From Hahella sp. KA22 (lineage in GTDB: Bacteria; Pseudomonadota; Gammaproteobacteria; Pseudomonadales; Oleiphilaceae): DNA of 64,000 nt. Shown in pieces: positions 9,250-18,716 of the stretch. The position numbers were made by a program, and so were the translations under genes. The stretch spans positions 372,001 to 436,000 of the forward strand of contig NZ_CP035490.1 of assembly GCF_004135205.1 (NCBI RefSeq). Reading direction: 5' to 3'. Below the pieces are notes generated by a model. The model did not search any database. It was not told where the DNA came from and saw nothing but the letters and a program-made list of their open reading frames with translations. The number at the start of each line of letters is the position of its first letter. Position 1 is the stretch's first letter.

Positions 9250-9984
9250 ATGAAAGTAACTGAGCGGCTGCTACTGGTGGATGACGACAAAAGCCTGACC
9301 CGGCTGGTTCGCCAGTTTCTGGAGCAGAACGGCTTTTCCGTGCATGTGATTCACGACGGAGAGTCCGCCGTAGCCTGGCTGGAGCGCAATCAGCCGCAAC
9401 TCATCATATTGGATGTCATGCTGCCGGGCATGGATGGTTTATCCGTGTGTCGGGAAGTCAGAACACACTATAAAGGCCCCATCATCATGCTGACATCCCT
9501 GGATGACGACATCGACGAAGTCGCCGGCCTGGAAGTCGGCGCCGATGACTATCTGGCCAAACCGGTCAAATCCAGGGTGCTGCTGGCGCATATCCGCGCC
9601 CAGTTACGCCGCGTCGAAACCTACTCCGTACAGGACTCGGACGCTGCTGCAATGCAGGAAAGCGCGGCCGTTCATATCGGGGATCTGGTCATCAATCCCA
9701 ACGCCAGAACGGTAGTCAGAGCCGGCAACGCCATCGACTTCACCACGGCGGAGTTCAACCTGCTTTATTACCTCGCCCGCCAGGCGGGCTCAGTTATCTC
9801 ACGCGACCTGGTGTATCGGGAAATATTCAACCTGGAGTATGACGGACTTGATCGCTCCATCGACTTGCGCGTCTCGCGGATTCGTAAACGCCTTGGCGAC
9901 GATCCCAAACACCCGCGCATGATCAAAACCGTTCGCGGAGAAGGCTATCTGTTTGTCGACGACGCCGATACAAGGGAGAGTTGA
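9250..9984 (+). CDS. OmpR-family response regulator
   Basis: A 244-residue response regulator: receiver domain with acidic pocket DDD at 11-13, phospho-acceptor D55 (LIILDVMLPGMDG) and K of KPVKS, then a winged-helix OmpR/PhoB output domain ending ADDADTRES (FTTAEFNLLYYLARQAGSV, RIRKRLGDD, TVRGEGYLF). The ATG at 9250 is preferred, with GGAGA nine bases upstream; an upstream in-frame GTG would add 21 unrelated residues. It runs into the histidine kinase gene with two bases between stop and start. Confidence 0.93.
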   Translation: MKVTERLLLVDDDKSLTRLVRQFLEQNGFSVHVIHDGESAVAWLERNQPQLIILDVMLPGMDGLSVCREVRTHYKGPIIMLTSLDDDIDEVAGLEVGADDYLAKPVKSRVLLAHIRAQLRRVETYSVQDSDAAAMQESAAVHIGDLVINPNARTVVRAGNAIDFTTAEFNLLYYLARQAGSVISRDLVYREIFNLEYDGLDRSIDLRVSRIRKRLGDDPKHPRMIKTVRGEGYLFVDDADTRES

Positions 9985-9986
9985 GC

Positions 9987-11384
9987 ATGTTTCTGCGTTT
10001 TTACGCCGCCCTGGCGTTGTTGTTTTGCGTATGCTTTATCGCTTACGACTGGGCGTATCCCCTGTTGTGGTGGGAGAGCGCGCTTTCCGCCGAGGAATCC
10101 CGTCGTCATTCAGGAGAAGGCCTGCGGGAAGTCGCCGCGGAGCTGTCCGAGCAGGAAGCCACTGCCGCTGGCGACCGTTTGCTGGCCGCCGCCTCGGACC
10201 TGCTGGAAAGCGCGGACATAGCGCTACAGCCCTCTTATGAGCTGATCGAATACTCCATTCTGGAGAACAAGGACATGAGTCTGACTCTTGATCAGCGTCG
10301 TCGCCTGATGGCGGGCGAATATCTGGTGACGGAGCGCAGCTCCCCGGACTCCTGGAGCGTGCAAACCGCTATCCCTGACAAAAACATGACATTGGAGGCG
10401 GTCTTCAAGGAACAAGGCGACGGCGGTTCTTTCTATAGCTGGCTGGCGGGCTACGTTGTCCTTTATCTGAGTCTGTTAGCGGTGGTCCTGTACCTGCTCC
10501 TCGCCAGCGTGAAGCGGCCATTACGGGAATCCATCTCCCAGGTTAGCGCCGCATTGCGTCGCATCAATGGTCTCTTTAATGGCCCCACCGGCCCCGTGCA
10601 GTCCGCCGAAGAGCCAGCGGAATTGCTGAAGCAGGCGTCAACCGTGGAACGTCATATCGCCCGGGAAAAAGAAAGCCGCGCCCGCCACTATGACGATCTG
10701 CGCGACCTGCTGCATGGCGTCGCTCACGAGTTCCGCAGCCCGATGGCGCGCATCAGCTTCGCGCTGGACCTGGCGGATGACGAAACCACGAAAACCGCCC
10801 CGGATGCGGAAAACATCCGCACACTGCATCAGGAGATCAGCGGCGCGTTGGATGAACTGAGCGGTTTGGTGAAAGAAGTGCTCAGCTACTCCCGCCTGGA
10901 GCACGGCCGCGGCGACCTGCAGTGTGAGCCTGTCGCAGTGATGGATGTCGTGGAAGAGATTCTGGCCAAACAACGCAAAATGCATCCACAAGTGGAATTC
11001 GTTACGCCCGCGGAGCCGAGCACACAGGAAATTCAGGTGTGGGCGGATCGGCGCTTATTCTCCCGCGCATTGGTGAACCTGATCCGAAACGCCGCCCGTT
11101 TCGCCGACCACAGCGTCAGAATCAGCTGGCGCCTGACCGATACTCACTTCGAGATTCAAGTGGACGACGACGGCCCCGGCGTGCCGCCCGGCAAACGCCA
11201 ACGCGTCTTCGAGCCATTCACACGTCTCGACCCCAGCCGCTCACGGGATTCCGGCGGCGCCGGACTGGGCCTGGCGATTGTAAAAAGTATTTCCATGTTG
11301 CATGGCGGAACCGTAAGCGTGACTGACAGCCGCCAAGGCGGCGCTTGCTTCACCCTATGCTGGCCCAAGGAGCCGACTCAATGA
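9987..11384 (+). CDS. Sensor histidine kinase
   Basis: A 465-residue membrane sensor kinase. Transmembrane helices at about 5-25 and 152-175 flank a periplasmic sensor of roughly 125 residues; then a HAMP-like linker, a HisKA domain with the phosphorylated H247 in VAHEFRSPMARI, and an HATPase domain with N box LVNLIRNAARFA, DDDGPGVP and GGAGLGLAIVKSI. The overall form is like RstB/CpxA. The ATG at 9987 has GGGAG nine bases upstream. Its stop overlaps the amidohydrolase start (ATGA), tying a signalling pair to an exported enzyme. Confidence 0.92.
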   Translation: MFLRFYAALALLFCVCFIAYDWAYPLLWWESALSAEESRRHSGEGLREVAAELSEQEATAAGDRLLAAASDLLESADIALQPSYELIEYSILENKDMSLTLDQRRRLMAGEYLVTERSSPDSWSVQTAIPDKNMTLEAVFKEQGDGGSFYSWLAGYVVLYLSLLAVVLYLLLASVKRPLRESISQVSAALRRINGLFNGPTGPVQSAEEPAELLKQASTVERHIAREKESRARHYDDLRDLLHGVAHEFRSPMARISFALDLADDETTKTAPDAENIRTLHQEISGALDELSGLVKEVLSYSRLEHGRGDLQCEPVAVMDVVEEILAKQRKMHPQVEFVTPAEPSTQEIQVWADRRLFSRALVNLIRNAARFADHSVRISWRLTDTHFEIQVDDDGPGVPPGKRQRVFEPFTRLDPSRSRDSGGAGLGLAIVKSISMLHGGTVSVTDSRQGGACFTLCWPKEPTQ

Positions 11385-13078
11385 ATCCACCCCATGTGTG
11401 CGCCCCGATTGTGTTGGCGCTTTCACTTTGCGCTTCAACCTCTGAGGCGACGACTTCCAGCGACGGCGGGGCCGATCTGGCTTTCATTAACGCCGTGGTA
11501 TACACCGCCGACGCGCAGAAGCCCATGGCGCAGGCGGTGGCGACGCGTAACGGCGTCATTCTCACGGTGGGAGACACTGCGGATATCGAATCGTTAATGG
11601 ATGAGAACACGCAGGTTATTGATGTAAAAGGCGGACTGCTGTTACCAGGCTTTATCGACAACCATAATCATGTCTTCGAGGCCGCTTCCTCCGCTGGCGG
11701 CGATTGCGAACTCGCCCCGGACCTGACTCCCAGCGAACAGCTGCCTTACTTACGCCAGTGCCGTGAAACCTCGCAACCAGACCAGTGGGTAATCGGCTGG
11801 GGCCATACCATCGACGCCACTTTAAACGGAGAAGGCCCCACGCCCCTGCAAGTGATCGACAGCGTATTCCCGGATCGCCCCGTGGTGATCATGGAGCAGA
11901 CGTCGCACTCCATGTGGGTTAACTCCGTCGCTCTGCGCCTCGCCGGCGTCAATGCAGATACGCCGGACCCACAAGGGGGCAGGATCATGAAAGACCCGGA
12001 AACCGGCGAACTAAATGGCGTCATTGTCGATAACGCTGGCGATATCGTCATGGAACAGGCCTGGAACAGTTTGCGCAACAAGTTCGAGGTCAGCTACGAC
12101 GGCCTTTTAAGTGGTCTGGCGGAGGCCGCCCGTTACGGCGTCACCACCATTGGCGACGGTCGTCTGTACTGGAAACGCGGATGGTATGACGTCTGGCGCG
12201 CGGTGGCGGCGGATGGCGAGCTGACCGCCCGCGTCTCCCTGCGCCCCTGGATTTACCCTCATGTGCCGCAACAGGAGCAGTTGGACTTTCTGCGTTCGAT
12301 TTACAATCCAGATCCAAACGGACTGTTGATCGTCAACCAGGTGAAAATGTACAGCGACGGCATTCTCATCAATGGCACGGCGAAGACCCTGCAGCCCTAT
12401 GATTTCACCTATTTTCCGCAATCGCCCTATGGCCTTAATTACCTGCCCCAGGCGGTCATGCAGGACTGGCTGGTCAAGCTGGACCGACTCGGCTATGGCG
12501 CGCATATCCACGCTATTGGCGACGGCGGAGTGCGCGAAAGTCTCAACGCCATCGCCGCCGCTCGTCAAGCCGGCTCACAACGCCGCTACAACATGACGCA
12601 TCTGGAGCTGGTGGACGCGAGCGATCTGGACCGCTTCAAAGCATTGCAAGTGGATGCGGATTTTCAGGTGGGCTCCGACTATATCGGCGCGGCGGACCAT
12701 AGCTGGGCCGAACCACTGATTGGGAAGCAGCGGGCGCATCGTCTCATTCCTTTGGGGGAGGTGTACGCCAGCGGCGCCAATGTCACTCTCAGCAGTGACT
12801 GGAACGTGAACCCGATCAATCCAATGGCCGCCATCGCCAATGCCGTGCAGCTTAAGGAACGCGGCTTGCCCAGCGTGCGCGCCGCACTCGACGCCTATAC
12901 CATCAACGCGGCCATCGCCCTGGGGCTGGAGGCGATCACTGGCTCCATCCGCGTAGGCAAGTCTGCGGATTTTGTGGTGCTGGACAAAAATATCCTCGAC
13001 GCCGCCCCCCAAGACATTCGTCAGGCCCGGGTCATGATGACCTGGCTGCGCGGAGAAGAAGTTTACGCCGCGGAATAA
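11381..13078 (+). CDS. Exported amidohydrolase, YtcJ-like
   Basis: A 565-residue member of the amidohydrolase 3 family (YtcJ/cytosine-deaminase-like superfamily). After a signal peptide (about residues 1-23), metal-site residues are seen in LPGFIDNHNHVFE, the second-shell histidine in IHAIGDGGVRES, and the metal aspartate in LSSDWNVNPINP; the end has ALGLEAITGSIRVGKSADFVVLD. It would hydrolyse an amide or related C-N bond in the periplasm, substrate unknown. The ATG overlaps the histidine kinase stop and has AGGAG eight bases upstream, so it is translationally coupled to the two-component system. Confidence 0.87.
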   Translation: MNPPHVCAPIVLALSLCASTSEATTSSDGGADLAFINAVVYTADAQKPMAQAVATRNGVILTVGDTADIESLMDENTQVIDVKGGLLLPGFIDNHNHVFEAASSAGGDCELAPDLTPSEQLPYLRQCRETSQPDQWVIGWGHTIDATLNGEGPTPLQVIDSVFPDRPVVIMEQTSHSMWVNSVALRLAGVNADTPDPQGGRIMKDPETGELNGVIVDNAGDIVMEQAWNSLRNKFEVSYDGLLSGLAEAARYGVTTIGDGRLYWKRGWYDVWRAVAADGELTARVSLRPWIYPHVPQQEQLDFLRSIYNPDPNGLLIVNQVKMYSDGILINGTAKTLQPYDFTYFPQSPYGLNYLPQAVMQDWLVKLDRLGYGAHIHAIGDGGVRESLNAIAAARQAGSQRRYNMTHLELVDASDLDRFKALQVDADFQVGSDYIGAADHSWAEPLIGKQRAHRLIPLGEVYASGANVTLSSDWNVNPINPMAAIANAVQLKERGLPSVRAALDAYTINAAIALGLEAITGSIRVGKSADFVVLDKNILDAAPQDIRQARVMMTWLRGEEVYAAE

Positions 13079-13189
13079 CGCGGCGACATTCTTAATTTGT
13101 TTACAATTCGACCACTCACATGCTCCCGGGTACGTGGTAAACTGCGCCGCCTACCCTTTTTTTGATTGATGTACTCACAAGGAAGACGA

Positions 13190-15229
13190 ATGAATCGCTT
13201 CTCCGGCAGACTTTATGGCCTTCTCGCCACCCTGGGCGTTATGCTCGCCGGCCAGGCCAACGGCCAAACGTTTAAATCCAATGGTTACGCCTACGACATT
13301 TCCACCACCCCGAAGTGGGTGGAGTCCGTGCAGGCGCCTGCCGCTCCTGAACACGACAATGGAGCAGTCGAGTATTTGCTGGTGGACCGCCAGACCAGCG
13401 CCGCCACGCGCTCGCCGCAATACTTCTATCACTTTGTCGAACGCGCCAACAATCTGGATGGCCTGGAGGAAATTTCCCACCTCAAGGTCACCTTCAATCC
13501 AGACTTTCAACAGTTGGTCTGGCACAAGCTGAACGTTATTCGCGACGGCAAAGTCATTGATCGTCTGGACCCGCAAAGCATCACCTTAATCAGAGAAGAA
13601 ACCGAGCTGAGCCAGGAAATGTTCAGCGGTTACGTCACCAGCGTGGTGTTCGTCAAAGGCACTCGCGTGGGCGACGTCGTGGACTTCAGCTACTCCATCG
13701 TCGGTCGCAACCCCGTCTTCGGCGACCACTACTTCCAGGGCCTCTCCATGTCCTGGCAAGTGCCAGTGCATCGTCTGTACACCCGCGTTATTGCGCCGCC
13801 CAACCGCGAACTGCGCATGTCCGCCGTGAAATACGACGCCCAGCCCAGCATCGGCGCTTACGGTAAATCCAAAGTCTATGTGTGGGATGACGCCAATGTC
13901 GCCGCCTACTACAACGAAGGCGATTACCCACTGGATTATGAGCCGGGCAGCTTTATCAGCCTGACGGATTTTCCTGACTGGGATGGCGTGATTCGCTGGG
14001 CGGAGCCTCTGTACGCTGCGCGCCCCATCAAATCCAAAGAACTGCGCGACCTGCGGGATGAGCTGAAAAGCATGCCCAAAGAGCAGGCGGTGATCGCTGC
14101 GCTGCAGTTCGCACAGGAACAAATCCGTTATCTGGGCATCGAGCTGGGTCAGAACTCCCACCTGCCCCGGGCGCCGGATACCGTCATCGAAAACCGTTAC
14201 GGCGACTGCAAGGACAAAACCCTGTTGCTGGTGTCTTTGCTCAGAAGTATCGGCATAGACGCCTACCCCGCCCTGGTGTCCTGGGAGATCGCTTCCGGCG
14301 TCGATAAGATCGCGCCCTCACCCGGCGGTTTCGACCATGTCATCACCCTGGTGGAGCTGGATGGCCAGCGTTACTGGCTGGACCCCACCCGTCGCTACCA
14401 GAAAGGCTCTTTGAGCACCCTGGGATACTACGATTACGGCAAAGCGCTGATTATCGGCCATCCGAGCGAGCGGGAGCTGGTCAAAGTCGGCCTGCCGGAT
14501 GTGGCGGCGACCCCAAGCATGATCACTCACGAGCGCTTCAAGGTGATTGATTACAGCGCACCCGTGGAACACTTCATCACCACAGAATATACCGGTATTG
14601 AAGCGGATCGTATGCGCCAGCGTCTGGCTAATAAATCCATACGCGAGTTCAGCCAGGATATGCTGAATTACATGCAGAAACTGTATCCGGGCGCAGAACA
14701 ACTGGAGCCGGTTCAAATCACCGACGACAGCGATAACAACCGCTTTATCATCGATGAGCATTACCGTATCAGTGAGTTTTATGCGCCTGTGGACGACGTG
14801 CAGGCGACCCGCTTCTACGCCTACTCGCTGTTTGAGTACGTAAAAAGTCCGGCGGTGACGCGACGTTCAGGGCCGCTGACGCTGCCAGGGCCAATCAGAG
14901 TGGTGCATGATATTTCCCTGGAATATCCCTACAGTCTCAAATTTACTGATCAGGCCGCCAAGGTCAGCCAGAGCAACGACTATTTCAACTACTTCTATCA
15001 GGAAGACTATCTGGGTCGCACGTTGAATCTGCATCATGAGCTGGAATTCAAGCGCGCCGCCATGCCTGCGGCGGAAACTCAGTCATTCCTGGACCTGAAG
15101 AAGCAGATCAACGATTCCGGCGAACATTATTATCAGGTGACGCGCAGCGAGGAGACGGATAAGTCGCGCTTTGCAGACTTTATCTCATCCATTCAATCAA
15201 TGGTTTATGGTTTGGAGGCGCCGCAATGA
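13190..15229 (+). CDS. Exported DUF3857 and transglutaminase-like protein
   Basis: A 679-residue protein with a signal peptide (1-23), an N-terminal DUF3857 beta domain (about 60-220) and a central transglutaminase-like fold: the cysteine is in NRYGDCKDKTLLL, the histidine in GGFDHVITLVELDG and the aspartate in YWLDPTRRY. A beta-rich C-terminal region follows. Family members are periplasmic and of unknown substrate; the intact triad suggests an active cysteine peptidase or transpeptidase. The ATG at 13190 has AAGGAAG five bases upstream. Its stop overlaps the lipoprotein start (ATGA), so the pair is likely one unit. Confidence 0.88.
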   Translation: MNRFSGRLYGLLATLGVMLAGQANGQTFKSNGYAYDISTTPKWVESVQAPAAPEHDNGAVEYLLVDRQTSAATRSPQYFYHFVERANNLDGLEEISHLKVTFNPDFQQLVWHKLNVIRDGKVIDRLDPQSITLIREETELSQEMFSGYVTSVVFVKGTRVGDVVDFSYSIVGRNPVFGDHYFQGLSMSWQVPVHRLYTRVIAPPNRELRMSAVKYDAQPSIGAYGKSKVYVWDDANVAAYYNEGDYPLDYEPGSFISLTDFPDWDGVIRWAEPLYAARPIKSKELRDLRDELKSMPKEQAVIAALQFAQEQIRYLGIELGQNSHLPRAPDTVIENRYGDCKDKTLLLVSLLRSIGIDAYPALVSWEIASGVDKIAPSPGGFDHVITLVELDGQRYWLDPTRRYQKGSLSTLGYYDYGKALIIGHPSERELVKVGLPDVAATPSMITHERFKVIDYSAPVEHFITTEYTGIEADRMRQRLANKSIREFSQDMLNYMQKLYPGAEQLEPVQITDDSDNNRFIIDEHYRISEFYAPVDDVQATRFYAYSLFEYVKSPAVTRRSGPLTLPGPIRVVHDISLEYPYSLKFTDQAAKVSQSNDYFNYFYQEDYLGRTLNLHHELEFKRAAMPAAETQSFLDLKKQINDSGEHYYQVTRSEETDKSRFADFISSIQSMVYGLEAPQ

Positions 15230-16422
15230 TCCGCTCCGCTAAATGGCTCATTAAACACTGCGCGACACTTGGCGTTCTGATGTTTTCCCTCTTCATCGTT
15301 GGTTGCGCCACGCAATCCGCGTCTACGGATAGCGCCACCGCGGCGGAGGAAGCGCCAGGGGAGTATCCTTCGCGTCCCATCAATGAATTCGCCAAGCAAT
15401 TGCGGGATCTTCTGAACCTGCGCAACACCGACAAGATCGTCGACATGGTGGACATGCAGGAACTGCTGGGCAAAGCCGTGGATCGCTCTGATCTGCCCGT
15501 GGCGTTTCGTCCCAGCGCCAAGAACCGACTCATTGATACGCAATTATCCAACTATCGCGCCATCGTCGCCGGCAGTCTTCTCGATATGCCGACGGAGAAC
15601 GGTTACTACGACATCGCCAGTATCCGTCCTGAGCAGTCTCAAATTACCTATCGATTGGACGACGAGGCCTTGGGGTATCTGACGGTTTACTATCGCAGAG
15701 ACGCCTCAGGGGAATATCGGATTACCGATTTCCACAACTGGCTGTCGGTGTACGACCTGAGCTATCGCATCGCGCAAGGGCTGTCCTTGAGCTATCGAAT
15801 CAACCTGCAAGGCAATCCCACCAAACAGGCATTGCTCCTGCAACTTGGCAAAGTCTCCAAGTCCGGCAATGTCGAAGAGATTCACCGCGTCTTCGAAGGC
15901 CTCGCGGACGAGCGCCGCAACGATGACTATCTCCAGTTAGTCTACGCAGAGTCGCTCCTCGACGCAGGAGATTTGACGGGATTCGTAGAACAAACCGCCG
16001 TGCTGAATGAACGTCTGGGAACCTCGCCCAACTATCAGTGGCTGCTTTATTACCGCAGCCTGAATCAGGAAAACTATCAAGCGGCGGCGGAACACCTGCA
16101 GGCGCAGATTGAGCAGACGCGCCTAAAAGATGCAGGCATTCTGGACGAGCTGGCGCGAGTCAAGCTGCTCAGCGAAAAGTACAACGAGGCGATTCGACTT
16201 TCCTACGAAGCCATTCGCAGCGATTCTTACTATGAGCCGAGTTATTCCACGCTGACCTTCGCCCTCATCAAGACTGACCGGCTCGATATCGCCTGGGAAA
16301 CCCTGAAAGTCTTGAAGGAGCGCTTCAGCTATGAGTTCGATGAAGCCGCTTTGCGCGAAGATGGCCGTTTCGGCCCCTTACTGGAACGGGAAGATTTCCG
16401 TCACTGGCTGAAGCAAAGCTAA
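15226..16422 (+). CDS. TPR-like lipoprotein
   Basis: A 398-residue protein with a lipoprotein signal ending FIVGC (C27), then an alpha/beta region and, from about residue 200 on, repeated helical hairpins resembling tetratricopeptide repeats (for example LQLVYAESLLDAGDL and LARVKLLSEKYNEAIRLSYE). It would be anchored to a membrane facing the periplasm. It overlaps the transglutaminase-like gene by four bases and is closed by a strong terminator, so the two probably work together. I do not recognise a named family. Confidence 0.83.
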   Translation: MIRSAKWLIKHCATLGVLMFSLFIVGCATQSASTDSATAAEEAPGEYPSRPINEFAKQLRDLLNLRNTDKIVDMVDMQELLGKAVDRSDLPVAFRPSAKNRLIDTQLSNYRAIVAGSLLDMPTENGYYDIASIRPEQSQITYRLDDEALGYLTVYYRRDASGEYRITDFHNWLSVYDLSYRIAQGLSLSYRINLQGNPTKQALLLQLGKVSKSGNVEEIHRVFEGLADERRNDDYLQLVYAESLLDAGDLTGFVEQTAVLNERLGTSPNYQWLLYYRSLNQENYQAAAEHLQAQIEQTRLKDAGILDELARVKLLSEKYNEAIRLSYEAIRSDSYYEPSYSTLTFALIKTDRLDIAWETLKVLKERFSYEFDEAALREDGRFGPLLEREDFRHWLKQS

Positions 16423-16478
16423 GGCCTCACGCGCTCGTATTGCCCCATGACGGGGGGCGTGTTTCACGCCTTAACTTA

Positions 16479-16514
16479 AAACGCCGGCCGCTTGTATGAG
16501 CGGCCGGCGTTTTT
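16479..16514 (+). terminator. Rho-independent terminator
   Basis: A perfect 12-base stem (16481-16492 with 16499-16510, ACGCCGGCCGCT) around TGTATG, followed by TTTT and preceded by AAA, so it could act on both strands. It ends the transglutaminase-lipoprotein unit. Confidence 0.9.
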
Positions 16515-16819
16515 GTATTCAGCGTTAGTGTCAGCATGCCGGCGGAAGCCTGAAACAGGCCGCCATTCCATGTCGCCTTCGACAGATCATTCAGGCCGCC
16601 GCTCATTCCTTTCGAGCATAAACGTCCCGCCCTTTAGACTAAATTGTAGAAACTTTCACTTCTTTTCTAACTGCTCGAATAAGTTGGCTATCCTGTACCA
16701 TTAGAATACCAATAACTATAAATATTCCGTTTGAGTATATCCATTCACGTAAGAGGTAGGGTTAGAACCGCCGCTAAGGCTAGGAAAATGGAATTAACTA
16801 TCTAATGTGAGAGGACCTT
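16515..16819. other. Gene-free leader region of a secreted protease
   Basis: About 305 bases with no supported gene. The second half is AT-rich and should hold the promoter of the protease at 16820; ACTATAAATAT near 16713-16723 could be a -10 region, but no good -35 is seen. Confidence 0.4.
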
Positions 16820-18607
16820 ATGAAAACAAAAATAGCTTGGGTCGCCGGGCTTGCTTTGTCCTTAACACTATCCGCCAACTTGCAGGCGGCGTCGGATGAC
16901 GCCATTGCAGCTCCCCAACCACCTATAACCATCGCTTCAGAAACGCCTTTCAAAGGACTACTGACGGATGAACGCCAGCTAAGGAGAGAAAGCGTCGCCG
17001 CCTATCAGGCGGTCAGTGATCGCCGTATAAAAATCCACAAAGAAAACGCCAGTTTCATCAAAGTGCATTTCTCCCGTTTCGACATACCTGAAGGAAGCTA
17101 CGTCGTCGTACGTAACGCCCAGGGAGACATTGCGCATCGCTACGGCGGAGACAATCCATCACTGCATACGTTACGCGAAGGCGATGACGGAGCAACCTCT
17201 TTCGCCGCGCTTTCCGTGATCGGATCAACCGCTATCGTGGAATATTTCCCCGGCGTCAGCAGCCAGACGTCTTACAGTATTGAAGTCGACACCGTCATGG
17301 AGGGCTTTCCCCAGGAAGAGATCGACGAACTCATGAGTCAGCAAACCAGCGGGTTCTCTACTTGCGGCGTCAATGAAAGACGCGATGTGCAGTGCTGGGC
17401 GGACAGCCATCCAGAAGAGTATGAACGCACACGCCCGGTGGCGCGCATACTCGTCAATGGCTCCAGCCTGTGCACCGCCTGGCGCGTCGGCCCTGACAAC
17501 CGGATTTTCACCAATAACCATTGCGTCTCGTCCCAGTCCGGCGTGGCCAATACGGAAGTCTGGTTCAACTATCAGCGCACCAGCTGCGGCAGCGGCTCGT
17601 TAGCGGGAACAAAAGTAGTCACCGGCGCCAGCATGCTGGCCACCAACTATGAGCTGGATTACACCCTGTTTACCGTCAACAATTTCTCTTCCATCCAGTC
17701 TTTCGGTTACTTCGGCCTGGATGTGCGTCCCGCGACCAATCAGGAACGCATCTACATACCTCAGCATGGCAGCGGCAATCCCAAGGAGCTTTCCATTGAG
17801 AGCGACCAGAACAGCGGCGGTTTGTGCCGGGTGGATCAGCCATCCGTCAACGGCCGCGGAACCGGCACCGACATGGGTTATAACTGCGACACTATCGGCG
17901 GCAGCTCCGGATCGCCGGTTCTTGCCGGACAAACCAACCGCGTCATCGCACTGCATCACTTTGGCGGCTGTCCCAACCAGGGCGTGCTGATTCATAAGAT
18001 CTGGCCGCAAGTGGCCAGCTACTTCAATAATCAGATTCCCGCTGGCGATAATGAAACGCCCAACGGCGATCCTGTCGCAGACTTCTCTTTCTCAGTGGCT
18101 AAACTGGAAGTGCGCTTCAGCGACGAAAGCTCCGACAGCGATGGCGAAATCGTCAGCTGGCAATGGGATTTTGGCGATGGCAATTCCTCCATCTCCCGCA
18201 ATCCCACACATACTTACGCCAGCGCTGGCGGATACAGCGTCAGCCTCAATGTCACCGATAACGACGGCAACACCGCCAGTAAAACGCAAACCGTCAGCGT
18301 GGGCGACACACCCAGAATCGAGGAAAAGAATCTTTCCGACAACACCGGCGACTGGAAGCACTTCAAGCTGTCCGTCCCCTCAGGAATGAGTAAACTCACT
18401 GCCACCACCTCCGGCGGTTCCGGCGACGCTGACCTGTACGTCCGCCAAGGCGCCCAGCCCACCACATCCCAATACAACTGCCGCCCCTACACCAACGGCA
18501 ACAACGAAGTCTGCACCATCAACAACCCCGCCGCCGGCGACTGGTACATCAGTATCCGCGCCTATCGCGACTACTCAGGGGTGGATCTGGTGGGCGAACT
18601 GGAGTGA
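16820..18607 (+). CDS. Secreted Lys-C-like serine protease with PKD and PPC domains
   Basis: A 595-residue exported protease. Signal peptide 1-23; a long propeptide; then a chymotrypsin-fold domain (about 200-395) resembling lysyl endopeptidases, with H234 (FTNNHC), D280 (YELDYTLF) and S363 (GGSSGSPVL), and several cysteines. A PKD domain follows (about 412-490; WQWDFGDGNSS and HTYASAGGYSVSLNV), then a PPC domain (about 500-595; GGSGDADLYVRQG and CRPYTNGNNEVC) found on enzymes exported by type II secretion and usually removed. A GAGAGG ribosome site is present. It stands alone and is followed by a terminator. Confidence 0.93.
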   Translation: MKTKIAWVAGLALSLTLSANLQAASDDAIAAPQPPITIASETPFKGLLTDERQLRRESVAAYQAVSDRRIKIHKENASFIKVHFSRFDIPEGSYVVVRNAQGDIAHRYGGDNPSLHTLREGDDGATSFAALSVIGSTAIVEYFPGVSSQTSYSIEVDTVMEGFPQEEIDELMSQQTSGFSTCGVNERRDVQCWADSHPEEYERTRPVARILVNGSSLCTAWRVGPDNRIFTNNHCVSSQSGVANTEVWFNYQRTSCGSGSLAGTKVVTGASMLATNYELDYTLFTVNNFSSIQSFGYFGLDVRPATNQERIYIPQHGSGNPKELSIESDQNSGGLCRVDQPSVNGRGTGTDMGYNCDTIGGSSGSPVLAGQTNRVIALHHFGGCPNQGVLIHKIWPQVASYFNNQIPAGDNETPNGDPVADFSFSVAKLEVRFSDESSDSDGEIVSWQWDFGDGNSSISRNPTHTYASAGGYSVSLNVTDNDGNTASKTQTVSVGDTPRIEEKNLSDNTGDWKHFKLSVPSGMSKLTATTSGGSGDADLYVRQGAQPTTSQYNCRPYTNGNNEVCTINNPAAGDWYISIRAYRDYSGVDLVGELE

Positions 18608-18664
18608 ACTGCTAGCCCTCACCTACTACTCAGTCGCCTGAGGCAACAGGCCTGAGACGCCAGC

Positions 18665-18695
18665 AAGCCGACTGTCTTTGGATGGTCGGCTTTTT
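18665..18695 (+). terminator. Rho-independent terminator
   Basis: GCCGAC (18667-18672) pairs with GTCGGC (18685-18690), extended by flanking A/T pairs, and TTTTT follows. It ends the PKD/PPC protease gene. Confidence 0.8.
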
Positions 18696-18716
18696 CACCA
18701 CAGCCAAACCAGCCAA

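Noticed and set aside
16492-16704. 70-codon frame after the terminator
   Set aside because: It starts inside the terminator hairpin and has no protein-like features.
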